Source of the DNA: Naegleria lovaniensis
Taxonomy: Eukaryota; Heterolobosea; Eutetramitea; Acrasida; Naegleriidae
Length of the DNA: 64,000 nucleotides
Reading direction: 5' to 3'
NCBI RefSeq assembly: GCF_003324165.1
Contig: NW_025407833.1
Span: 62,001 to 126,000 of the forward strand
Under the pieces are notes generated by a model that was given only the letters and a program-made list of their open reading frames with translations, did no database searches and had not been told where the DNA came from. Position numbers and translations under genes: made by a program. This document shows positions 34,501 through 43,146 of the stretch, in pieces. How positions within the stretch are numbered: position 1 is the first letter of the stretch; each line of letters begins with the position of its first letter.

Positions 34501-34960
34501 ATCAGAAGCCAATCGCGTGAAAAAACTATTTAACGAAACAGAGGAAGAGGAAAATCGAAAACGAAAAGCAGAAATGCAAGGCCAAAAGTACGATCAAGAA
34601 AAGGACGATGAAGCAAATCCTACCTGGCAAATTCTAGGTCTTAGCAGCCATCAACATTGCATTTTGCGCTTTATTGAAGAACGACTACCACTGTGCTTTG
34701 TGACTCCAGATTGTGACCGTTACAATGAAGGAGAACCATTCGATGATGCTCTTTATGGACATCACATCACTTTCAAACAGCGTCAATCCTATCCAACCAT
34801 TATTGAGCGGATCTTTGAAATGGTGGAACCCGATGATGAGCCTGAGGAAGATATTTCTAAGGAGTTGCTCATGATGATGTTGGGTAAGGTTGCTGACGCA
34901 AAGAAAAACTCTACAACAGGATTTTTCACAATGGGATGTATTGGTCCATTTCAAATGTAA
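31506..34960 (+). CDS. Large CCCH zinc-finger protein with prion-like Asn/Ser/Gln-rich N-terminus
   Basis: The main frame (from 31628) codes 1110 residues. Its first 500 are Asn/Ser/Gln/Met-rich; the next 250 are Lys/Thr-rich with coiled-coil patches. Two CCCH fingers follow: C-x7-C-x6-C-x3-H at about residue 770 (CKDHFKGKC...CPYSH) and a canonical C-x8-C-x5-C-x3-H at about 832 (CVKHSSVQACPNGKNCKYIH). The C-terminal 230 residues look folded but are unknown to me. The preferred start, 31506, follows an A-run and encodes a matching Asn-rich leader (MFNAYNGNSFNPF) in another frame; a 41-nt intron at 31541-31581 would join it in phase, but its splice sites are weak. An RNA-binding role is likely from the fingers alone. 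CDS from 31628 is certain; the leader is not. Confidence 0.75.
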
Positions 34961-35009
34961 AGACGTTTGATGTTAAATAAACGACAACTGGTTGTCTTTT
35001 ATTGTCAAA
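34961..35009. terminator. Shared 3' region of convergent CCCH and MUTYH genes, with opposed AATAAA signals and a hairpin
   Basis: Only 49 bp lie between two opposed stop codons. AATAAA occurs on the plus strand at 34976-34981 and on the minus strand at 34998-35003. Between them is a near-perfect inverted repeat, GACAAC-TG-GTTGTC (34983-34996). The arrangement suggests polyadenylation signals for both transcripts, whose 3' ends must overlap the neighbour's tail. The role of the hairpin is a guess. Confidence 0.5.
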
Positions 35010-37070
35010 TTAATTCTTCAAGAAAGCTGTAAGAGTAGTTTGCTTTCTCTTCTTCTTGGTTGTGGAAACGGATTCTGTTGGTTTTTTGTCATCTTCATTC
35101 TTCTTTCGTTTTTTCTTGGATGAATCCGTAGATGATTTCTTGACAACCTTAACTTTAGAGGATCTTGCTTTGTTTTCTTCGATTTCCTCAGTTGCTGTAG
35201 TGGTTTTATCGTCCTTTTCTTCAACCACGCCTGTTGATTCCTCACTATCTGAAGACTTATGTTCTTCTGCTACGGTATCGTCTGTCATCTTTTGTGACTC
35301 ATCTTTTTTCGTTACAAACGGTGACTTGATTTTAAATTTCACTTTTGGAGGTGACACTGGTGATGCTTCTTGATTTTTCAACGTTTTTTTGAATTGTCTA
35401 AATATTTTCTTAGCCACTTCAGAAATACCTTGAGATTCTCTTGCTGCTTGATCAAACCATTTCCATTGATCAGCAATAGAATCAGAATTTCCCTTAGATT
35501 GTAAATCCTTAATCAGGTGCTTACTACTGCAACTGTAAATGTGATTCGTTTGATTGATATGTGAGAAGACGTGATTCACAGTAGAGTGATACTCTAACGG
35601 TATCGAAGATGAATGTTTGGCGTCAATGAAACCTTCATCAATAAGAAATTGTTGTAATTTGCTTAAATGTGAATCAGATTCTGTGGAGGCTGATTTTCCT
35701 GAGCTGCCGATGTTCTTTTTTGATTTTTGAGAGGCATTCGAGTTCTTTTTCTTCTTTGACTTCACTTGTGTTTCTTCCTCTTCTTGTGAATTTTCTGCTT
35801 CATCTTCAACATTCTTCTCATCAAAAACAACCACAAGTGGAAAATGCCACGTTCCTCCTAGCAGCTGTTCGTGCCGTTTTTCATAGAGACACACTTCATT
35901 GTCGTCGTCTTTGTAAAATATACAGCAAGATACAATTTGAGCTCGTTTCTTGGTCTTCTTTTTTTTGACAGGGTAAATTTCAACTGAATTAATCTCATTG
36001 TTCTCCACAGCTTTAAATGCGGAGCATACATCTGCAATAGGACATTCACCACATTTTGGATTTCTACAGAGTCAATAACCAAGGTGTGACGAATGATTGA
36101 TACAATCGTATAATCGCGCAATTAATTGATAATAAATTATTATTACAATCACTAACCTTGGAATGCAAATAGTTCTTCCTAGCTCCATAATTGCCTGATT
36201 CAAATCTCCATATCTAGTTTTCATAGGAGTGGTATCTTCATTGTCGTCACACAAGTCTTCAATGTCTTTAAAGTGAGAAATTAAATTATCGGCCATTGGC
36301 CAAAATATTGAAGTTGCTGTTTTTTGAACCGCAATATCTTCCTCAATTTGTTTTAAACGAGCAAACACACGAAACACGTTTCCGTCAACAATGCTGGCAC
36401 ACCTTCCGAATGCAATGCTAGCTACCGCTCCAGCAGTATATTTTCCAACTCCTTTTAGGTTCATCAAGTCTTTCACATTGTCAGGTAATTTGTAAATGAC
36501 ATTATGCGTTAAACTCTTATCCTTGTAATGAATAGGTTTGTTATACTCTTGAACTACATATTTTGCAGCAGCATGTAAATTTCTTGCTCTTTTATAATAA
36601 CCTTGAATTATTTCAAATTCGAACAGTTGATGAATCAATGCAAAGAATTAAATAATCAAACGGAATTCAATAACATGCACACACATACCCAATCCAGACC
36701 AAGCACCATGAACATCATCATCGGATGCATCACTCAAATCCTTGATCGTCGGAAATCTCTTCATCCATTTCACGAAATATTTCTTTACAGTTTCCACTTG
36801 TGTTTGTTGCAACATTAATTCACTCACTAACACTTCATAGGCTCGTTGATGAATTTTCATTTCTTTTAATAATTCATCATCATTACTTTCATCATCGGAC
36901 GAGTCAGATGAATTTCCTTTCGGTTCAATGTGAGTACTTGGTTTTCTCCATGGTAAATCCTTCTTATTCAAATCATACCACGACAATAATTCTCTCCAAA
37001 TTGTTTCTCTCTCCTCATAAGAAAAAAGAAAATTCTTTGCAACGGTTACTTTGCGAGGGAGCGAAGTCAT
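35010..37070 (-). CDS. MUTYH: MUTYH, A/G-mismatch-specific adenine DNA glycosylase
   Basis: Exons 36689-37070, 36157-36601 and 35010-36063 (introns 87 and 93 bp; phases agree) give 626 residues; start in AAAAAATG. The HhH-GPD domain carries SELMLQQTQV (catalytic Glu), the helix-hairpin-helix LKGVGKYTAGAVASIAFG and the catalytic Asp in SIVDGNVFRVFARL. The four 4Fe-4S cysteines, C-x6-C-x2-C-x5-C (CIPRNPKCGECPIADVC, about 271-287), span the second splice junction. A diverged Nudix-like MutY C-terminal domain follows (IVSCCIFYKDDD, GGTWHFPLVVV), then a Lys/Ser-rich tail. The protein ends KRKQTTLTAFLKN, a PIP-box-like QxxLxxFL; human MUTYH also has a C-terminal PCNA-binding motif. It removes adenine opposite 8-oxoguanine in nucleus or mitochondrion. 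Confidence 0.94.
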
Positions 37071-37299
37071 TTTTTGTGTTAAAAAAACATTAAAAAAAAC
37101 AACGAGTGAGAATAATTGTTTGTGGGATGGTCATGCTTTCGTTGTTATTACCAATTTTCTTTTAAAGTTCAGAATGATTGAGCAATGATGATGATACGAA
37201 AAGAATTAATTCTTTCGGATTGAATATCGGAAATTTTATGATCCGAAATTCATGAATTTAAAAAAGCTCAGAGGAAATTAATCATGATCATGACAAATT

Positions 37300-37638
37300 T
37301 TAAATATTAGGATTGGATGAAGTTACAGTTTCTATGGCTGCTTCTCCAGCAGGAGGTGGTGTTCGTGTACTTTCCATTCGTTGTCCATATTGATCCTCAC
37401 TCGAATTCTTCTCTCCAAATACATGGCTCCTTAAACGCTCCTTGACGAAATCTCGAGCTCCTCCACCTTCACCACTCTCACTCAACATACGATCGGTATT
37501 GAGTTGATCATTCCGTTCATAGAAGATGTTATTTTCGGAAGTGTTTGCATTCTGTAAGGTTTGGGAAAGATGTGATTCATCATTCATAATATTCCCAGAG
37601 TTAGTCAGGCGAAGAACCTCTTCTGCTTTTTGAGACAT
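37300..37638 (-). CDS. Small hydrophilic protein, paralogue of the next gene (family unknown)
   Basis: 112 residues, single exon, no signal peptide or membrane segment. It is Glu/Asn/Ser-rich except for one conserved block, GGARDFVKERLRSHVFGEK (about residues 61-79), which is almost repeated in the neighbouring gene at 37859-38188 (GGIKDYVKEKIKSKVFGDR). The block would form a basic amphipathic helix ending in VFG. The two genes are in tandem on the same strand, 220 bp apart, and look like an old duplication. Function unknown; the rest of the chain is probably disordered. Confidence 0.68.
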   Translation of the reverse strand: MSQKAEEVLRLTNSGNIMNDESHLSQTLQNANTSENNIFYERNDQLNTDRMLSESGEGGGARDFVKERLRSHVFGEKNSSEDQYGQRMESTRTPPPAGEAAIETVTSSNPNI

Positions 37639-37858
37639 TTTCTAATGATTGCTCTTACATGATAATTGAATAGGAAACTCGTTGTTTTGGAAATTACAAG
37701 TTGACTGATCTAAATCAAGCTATTTTCCATATTTAATTCTATGATCTCAAGCTGAACTGCAACATTTGTTTGCTTTACTAATCAAAACGATGTTTTATTC
37801 ATTGAAATTCTACAAGCTTCATTATGAATTAGAGCAATTTCACTCTCATTTAGAATGC

Positions 37859-38188
37859 TTAAAGGTCTTCATCTCTTCCACCTCCTTCGTTATAACCTTG
37901 TTCATCCTCACCGAAATCTCTTCTTCCTTCATTGTATCGATCACCAAAAACTTTACTCTTAATCTTCTCCTTCACATAATCTTTGATACCACCAACACCT
38001 CCTTCCTCACCAGCGCCTCCATAACCGCCTTCATCCATGGCTGATCTGTCCAGACTACCTGGAGAGTTGTAATTAGGATTGAATTGATCATCATTGAAAT
38101 CACGGCCAACATTTCCCTGGTAAGACCCTTCTTGTTGTCTTGGATCCATGATTTGATCATCACCTCTAAAATCTTGATACTTGTCCAT
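37859..38188 (-). CDS. Small Gly/Asp-rich hydrophilic protein, paralogue of the preceding gene
   Basis: Taking the ATG at 38188 (MDKYQDFRGDD), this is a 109-residue acidic, Gly/Asn/Asp-rich protein; an upstream ATG at 38254 adds 22 mixed residues and is less likely. The conserved block GGIKDYVKEKIKSKVFGDR lies near residues 67-85, matching its tandem neighbour. Flanks are low complexity (GGYGGAGEEGG and GYNEGGGRDEDL at the C-terminus). Composition resembles desiccation or stress-type hydrophilic proteins, but there is no recognised motif. Family and role unknown. Confidence 0.68.
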   Translation of the reverse strand: MDKYQDFRGDDQIMDPRQQEGSYQGNVGRDFNDDQFNPNYNSPGSLDRSAMDEGGYGGAGEEGGVGGIKDYVKEKIKSKVFGDRYNEGRRDFGEDEQGYNEGGGRDEDL

Positions 38189-38533
38189 GTTGATAATTAT
38201 TAGTTTTGTGAATTGTGTGTGCTTTTGTTTTAAAAAGGTGTAAGATGAAATCATGCTCGTGAGTTAGACCATGGTCATGTTTCTATAATTGAATGCATAG
38301 TTTAAAGATTAATTCCATGTTTAGAAATGAAAATTATGATATCAAGGTTGTAGCGGTCATTCAAATGGTTGAACACTGTTGTTATTGAGTGAAGGGTGAC
38401 ATGTCAATCCGAGAGCAAATTTTGGGGTCACACGACATCAACAGAAAAGCCCTTGTGTCAAGCGCTCCAAGGTGATTCCTTCTGTCATTACGAACCGACA
38501 CTTAAAAAATAGATTCTCCCCATCCAGTCCTAG
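38189..38533. other. Divergent intergenic region upstream of the 7TM-RGS gene
   Basis: 345 bp between divergent starts. I see no further gene or RNA, and no repeat beyond AT-rich stretches. Confidence 0.5.
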
Positions 38534-41200
38534 ATGTTCCTTCAAGCATGGCTTTTGGTTGTTACCACGGTGGCATATTTCACATTTTTCATGCCTGCCT
38601 CTTCATACCAACAAGAACCAACATCAACAAGCGCCGAATCCAACCACATTCAATATTCGACTCTTGATGTCTTTATGAACAGATTCTCGCAAGCGTCTCC
38701 ACAACAGTTCACCATTCTATCCTCCAATTCCTCCCTCATAGCCATCACACTCAATTACACTAGATTATTTGCACAACGTGATGAATCTCGGTCCCGTCTC
38801 AAGCTCTTTGAAACATCTAATCTCCAAGACATCTCTTCACTGAATCATTCGGTCATTCACATCTACGTGGAAGATACCAACGAAAAGTTCATTGGAGCCG
38901 ACAAGGACCACATGAAATCTGTGATTTCACACGCATTCAACGTTCTTTCCATTCATCCTTCGAGAGTGATCTTTGCTCGAAGATGGTATTTTGATTGTAT
39001 GGCTGGAAATCCTTTCCTTGACACACCACAGCAAGCACTTGTGAAATATTTAATCACCACCGATTATGAATTACCAAAAGTTATTCGGAGAGTTCGTGAG
39101 AGTTATTTGTTGGCACATGATAGATGGTTGGAATTGAGTGATTTTACAATGCTGCCTCTATTTCCATATGAATTACAATATCAAATTTCGAATCAAGGTA
39201 ATGACAACGTGTCAAGCTTGCATAAAGAAGAAGAAACTTTGGGAGTTTTGCTGAATATACAATTGACGAACTGTTTACAAAGTATGACTTGGTGTGCACA
39301 ATTCGATGGTACTAACAGAACTAGTTCGAAGTGCTATCGGTCACACGATTATTGTTGGTTGCGATTGATGTCACAAGAACCTTCTCAATATGGCAGGTCG
39401 ATGTTTTCATTACATCCTCAATTTATGAAAGCTCTTAATGATCATTGGGTTCGACTGAATTTCTCTTCCAAAACGAGTTCGGTTCTCAAATTTAATGATA
39501 CCATTGCCTCAAGTGTTTTCACACAGTTTGAACAATTGAATCAGCAAGCATTTCGAAGGTTATGGATCTCCAAGTTTGACCAACAAGACTCAAGTTTGAA
39601 TTGGTATGCTTTGAATACTTCAACTGAACTATTACATTCGTCACTCACAAACATCAAGACGGACATCTTTTTACCCTCTATTATTTTTGAATGTAAAAGT
39701 TCAGTTTGCCTACTCGAACCTCCTACCGCCGACATTTTCTTTTTGATTCCAGCTGCTATTTTTTGCGTATTGCACTTTGTAGGATTGGCTTTCTTTTTCA
39801 ACAGACGATCTATCAAGGTTCGATTATTATTTCCATATTGGGGACCCTTAGCTTGTCTCACTGCTTTCATTGGTCATACAGATTTTGTTGTTTCAGCCTG
39901 TGCAACGTTGGGACATACCATCCTTGTGGTCGTAGCTTGGTCTACCATTGCCGTATATTGTGTGACTTTATTGAGATACTTGTTTTTAAGAAATATTTAT
40001 TCCATCTTGTCATTAACAGATCAACCTGCTCAGGCTGGAAAAAGAAACAAAGAACATGAAAACAAAGGTAGTTTTCTGTGCTTGAATTGTGTACATGGAG
40101 GTTTTCTTCAACGACTGTTCACTGTTGAACGAGTGAAAAAATTGGCTTCTAAAAGGGTTGGAATTTTCACAAGCCTAGTGTTAGCTCTTCTGGTGGCGTT
40201 GTGTATGTGGGCGCTGATACCGTTCTTTGTCACATTCTATTTAACATCAAGCGCCAATCTATTGAGGAACATTTTATTGGCATGCTTTGTAGTGATGGGA
40301 ATTTGTGTGGCTTTGCTCTATATAGGTGTGGACATGTATTTGAATCGAGACAAGATTCGAAAACAGGGAGTCCTTCATTTTCTATTGCATGATGATCCAT
40401 TTTATATTCATGTGGATATGATTTTGTTGTTTATTATGATTGTTGCACTAATATTTGTCATTGTTTTTGATATTATAGCAATTTCCTTGATTGGAAAAGT
40501 TTTATGGATGTTGCTGCCCTTTCTAGCTGCTGGTGGCATGATCATGATTTTTGAGATAATCGTCTTGGTGAAATCCAAATTCTTTAAGAGTGTAAAACAG
40601 GCTCAATATGAGAGCGATTTAGAAAGGATGATTTACGGTGACAACAATTTATTTCAACATTTAAAATCCTATGCAGAGAAAGAACTTTCCTTGGAAAATA
40701 TTTTGTTTTTGCAGAAAATGATGGACCTGTCTGCTTTGAATCGACCAATAATGAAGAATAGTCATTTAGCCAGCAGTGGCAGTTCTTTGGGAGTCAGTCG
40801 TGAAAGTTTGAGTAGCAATACCACCTCGAATAGTGGACAATCACCGCTGGTAATCGAGCGAGGAAGCGACGTGTCCAATAGTGCTGCATTGATGGTCACA
40901 CTAATGCCATGGGAAGAAGTAACGACCATCGAAGAAGAGTTTTTAAGGCCATATTCTAAATACGAGTTGAACATTCCAAGTTCGACAAGGAAAGGATTTT
41001 ATGAATGGTTCAACAATGAAAAAAAGAAATTTCTGGAAGATTCAAGTCACCATCGAGTGAGTTTAGATGAAGTGAAAGAATTATTGATGCAGGATGTCAT
41101 GATGAATGTGAAAGACACCTTTTTGAGGTTTCAAAACACACCAGAATATGCCAAATGGGAAAGTTTGATGGAATTGCAAAAATCCAATGCCGTGATTTGA
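38534..41200 (+). CDS. Seven-transmembrane receptor-like protein with a C-terminal RGS domain
   Basis: Single exon, 888 residues. An N-terminal hydrophobic signal (about 5-22) leads to a roughly 370-residue extracellular region with several NxS/T sites and Cys. Seven hydrophobic helices follow between about residues 400 and 680 (for example DIFFLIPAAIFCVLHFVGLA, HTILVVVAWSTIAVYCVTLL, KVLWMLLPFLAAGGMIMIF). The C-terminus is an RGS domain (about 700-885): LFQHLKSYAEKELSLENILF at its start and STRKGFYEWFNNEKKKFLED, KDTFLRFQNTPEYAKWESL at its end, interrupted by about 65 Ser-rich residues. RGS domains accelerate GTP hydrolysis by G-alpha. The 7TM-RGS arrangement is known from plant RGS1 and is reported in several protists. 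Ligand unknown. Confidence 0.87.
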   Translation: MFLQAWLLVVTTVAYFTFFMPASSYQQEPTSTSAESNHIQYSTLDVFMNRFSQASPQQFTILSSNSSLIAITLNYTRLFAQRDESRSRLKLFETSNLQDISSLNHSVIHIYVEDTNEKFIGADKDHMKSVISHAFNVLSIHPSRVIFARRWYFDCMAGNPFLDTPQQALVKYLITTDYELPKVIRRVRESYLLAHDRWLELSDFTMLPLFPYELQYQISNQGNDNVSSLHKEEETLGVLLNIQLTNCLQSMTWCAQFDGTNRTSSKCYRSHDYCWLRLMSQEPSQYGRSMFSLHPQFMKALNDHWVRLNFSSKTSSVLKFNDTIASSVFTQFEQLNQQAFRRLWISKFDQQDSSLNWYALNTSTELLHSSLTNIKTDIFLPSIIFECKSSVCLLEPPTADIFFLIPAAIFCVLHFVGLAFFFNRRSIKVRLLFPYWGPLACLTAFIGHTDFVVSACATLGHTILVVVAWSTIAVYCVTLLRYLFLRNIYSILSLTDQPAQAGKRNKEHENKGSFLCLNCVHGGFLQRLFTVERVKKLASKRVGIFTSLVLALLVALCMWALIPFFVTFYLTSSANLLRNILLACFVVMGICVALLYIGVDMYLNRDKIRKQGVLHFLLHDDPFYIHVDMILLFIMIVALIFVIVFDIIAISLIGKVLWMLLPFLAAGGMIMIFEIIVLVKSKFFKSVKQAQYESDLERMIYGDNNLFQHLKSYAEKELSLENILFLQKMMDLSALNRPIMKNSHLASSGSSLGVSRESLSSNTTSNSGQSPLVIERGSDVSNSAALMVTLMPWEEVTTIEEEFLRPYSKYELNIPSSTRKGFYEWFNNEKKKFLEDSSHHRVSLDEVKELLMQDVMMNVKDTFLRFQNTPEYAKWESLMELQKSNAVI

Positions 41201-41285
41201 GCTTGCATCAATGGAATCAACCATGATCAATTTCGTTTTTTAAAAAACTGTTAGATCTATATTTAAGGAAGAAAAAAATATAACG

Positions 41286-42194
41286 ATGGAAGCAACACGA
41301 CTCACTTCGAATGATCTACCTCTTGATTCAGGTTCGGAGCTGTTAGAGGAAAGAAACAGCCATGAACAGGTGTTCCTGGTGGCGACTAGTGATATGTATC
41401 AACAACAAGAACAACCAGCATCCATACACTCTCATGAAGATCTGATGGATGATGTATTAAGGGAACGAATGAAACAATATGTAGAACAGAATGAAGGCTC
41501 CTCGGAAAGGCCTTTGAGTGAGGATGATCATTTCGACCATCATGATGAAGAAGAGCTCGCTATTGCCTCGCCCATGAGAAGAAAACATCTCACTGCAACC
41601 ATGATGAGTCCGCTAGGAATTAAAAAGAATCATCAAAAAGTATTCCTTGAAATGTTTCATCATACACTTCCAGAGAGTATTCATACAGTAGAGGAAACTG
41701 AAAAGAAGGAATCCATGGCGGCAACCATCCTGCAAAAGGCAGTGAAAGGCTTCATCGTGAGACGAAGATACATGAAACGACGGATGGAAGAAGCAAAGAA
41801 TAAGGCAGAATATGAAGCAAACAAAAGTGAATTAAGCAACCTCAAGAAGAAGAGCCAATCTCAAGCAATGTCCACGCATGAGATGCAAGAACAATCACTC
41901 AAACTGAAAAAGTCCATTCAAGCGAGTATCAATAGAATTAAAAGTCGCGAACAAGCAAGACAAGAGAGTGCCACAATCATCCAGAGAGCATGGCGAAGAA
42001 AGAAAGAGCAGAATCCATCTCGCTTGGACATTCAAGAGCCAAGCGAGAAATTATTAAGTGCATTGGAAAATTCTGAGTATTTTGGATCAAGAATATCTAT
42101 TGAAGATTTGATGGTCTTGCTAACAACCACAACGACAACCAAGAACACAGTTGTAACGAGACCAGATTATTCCTACAGAATGACACTGATTTAA
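41286..42194 (+). CDS. IQ-motif protein (putative calmodulin binder), otherwise unknown
   Basis: 302 residues, single exon, 85 bp after the 7TM-RGS stop on the same strand. Two IQ-like motifs are present: AATILQKAVKGFIVRRRYMK (about residues 146-165) and SATIIQRAWRRKKEQ (about 230-244), separated by a Glu/Lys/Gln-rich helical stretch suited to a coiled coil. The first 130 residues are acidic and probably disordered. IQ motifs usually bind calmodulin or related EF-hand proteins. No catalytic domain is seen. Confidence 0.75.
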   Translation: MEATRLTSNDLPLDSGSELLEERNSHEQVFLVATSDMYQQQEQPASIHSHEDLMDDVLRERMKQYVEQNEGSSERPLSEDDHFDHHDEEELAIASPMRRKHLTATMMSPLGIKKNHQKVFLEMFHHTLPESIHTVEETEKKESMAATILQKAVKGFIVRRRYMKRRMEEAKNKAEYEANKSELSNLKKKSQSQAMSTHEMQEQSLKLKKSIQASINRIKSREQARQESATIIQRAWRRKKEQNPSRLDIQEPSEKLLSALENSEYFGSRISIEDLMVLLTTTTTTKNTVVTRPDYSYRMTLI

Positions 42195-42391
42195 TTTGTA
42201 CAGGGTGGATGTTCGAGCAAACCCAAGAACAGTGTTGCAACAAGTTTTTGAATGCACCAATTTTCTCATTATTTCACCATCTTCACGTAAAAAGCGCATG
42301 TACTTTTATTTTCACATAAAATCAATTTCGGTTCTAACGTTTGCACGAACAAAAAAAAATTGCATCAAAATCCTTCATCGCTGTCACACAC

Positions 42392-43084
42392 ATGCCAAAG
42401 AAATCATCAAAATCCTCCGAAGACACAGATTACACAGAACCATCATCCCGAAAATCCAACACTAAATCGAAAGGCATTCAAAAACAACACAAAATGAAAA
42501 AAGCTGTCAAATCCCTTGTTGAAACCTTCCATGCCAAAACTCAATCCGAATGGCGAGAATGGCTCACCACTCATTCCCAAACCAAAAACAACATTTGGCT
42601 TCTCTTTTACAAAAAAGATTCAGGCACGCCATGCATCACTTACGAACAAGCGTTGGATGAAGCCCTCTGCTTTGGTTGGATCGACAGTACAGTTCGAAAG
42701 GTGGATGAACAGTGTCGAATGCAATACTTTTCGAAACGACGTGGCTCCCAAAGCAAATGGAGTAACAAGAATAAGAATCGTGTCGCAGAACTCATTCGAG
42801 AAGGAAAAATGACTCCGCACGGGTTGGCAGCCATCGAATTGGCCAAAGAAAATGGCATGTGGGATTTACATACAGATGCACATAATTTAGTGTGTCCACA
42901 AGATTTACTGGATGCATTCGAAGAAGAGGGTGAAAATGCAAAATCGAATTTTGAAGCATTTCCACCGTATGTGAGAAGAGGAATTTTGAGTTGGCTTTGT
43001 GAAGCGAAACGGCAAGAAACGAGAGAGAAGAGAATTCGAGAAATTGCTGAAAAAGCAGAACGAAATGAACGAGCGAAATTGTAA
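42392..43084 (+). CDS. YdeI/OmpD-associated-like protein of bacterial type (COG4430)
   Basis: 230 residues from the ATG at 42392 (MPKKSSKSSED); the in-frame ATG at 42341 would add 17 residues. The first 40 residues are Lys/Ser-rich. The core fits the bacterial YdeI family: AKTQSEWREWLTTHSQTKNN (approximately residues 50-70), IWLLFYKKDSG, SYEQALDEALCFGWIDS-type block (YEQALDEALCFGWIDSTVR), QYFSKRRGSQSKWSNKNKNR and a C-terminal FEAFPPYVRRGILSWLCEAK with a basic helix. The biochemical role is unclear; E. coli YdeI is linked to stress and peptide resistance. A transfer from bacteria is likely (inference). It converges on PDK1 with 62 bp between stops. Confidence 0.83.
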   Translation: MPKKSSKSSEDTDYTEPSSRKSNTKSKGIQKQHKMKKAVKSLVETFHAKTQSEWREWLTTHSQTKNNIWLLFYKKDSGTPCITYEQALDEALCFGWIDSTVRKVDEQCRMQYFSKRRGSQSKWSNKNKNRVAELIREGKMTPHGLAAIELAKENGMWDLHTDAHNLVCPQDLLDAFEEEGENAKSNFEAFPPYVRRGILSWLCEAKRQETREKRIREIAEKAERNERAKL

Positions 43085-43146
43085 GAAAGAAATGTAACTG
43101 TCAAATGTCATTGAATTTTTTTAATGTTACAAAGTCTCAAGAGTCA

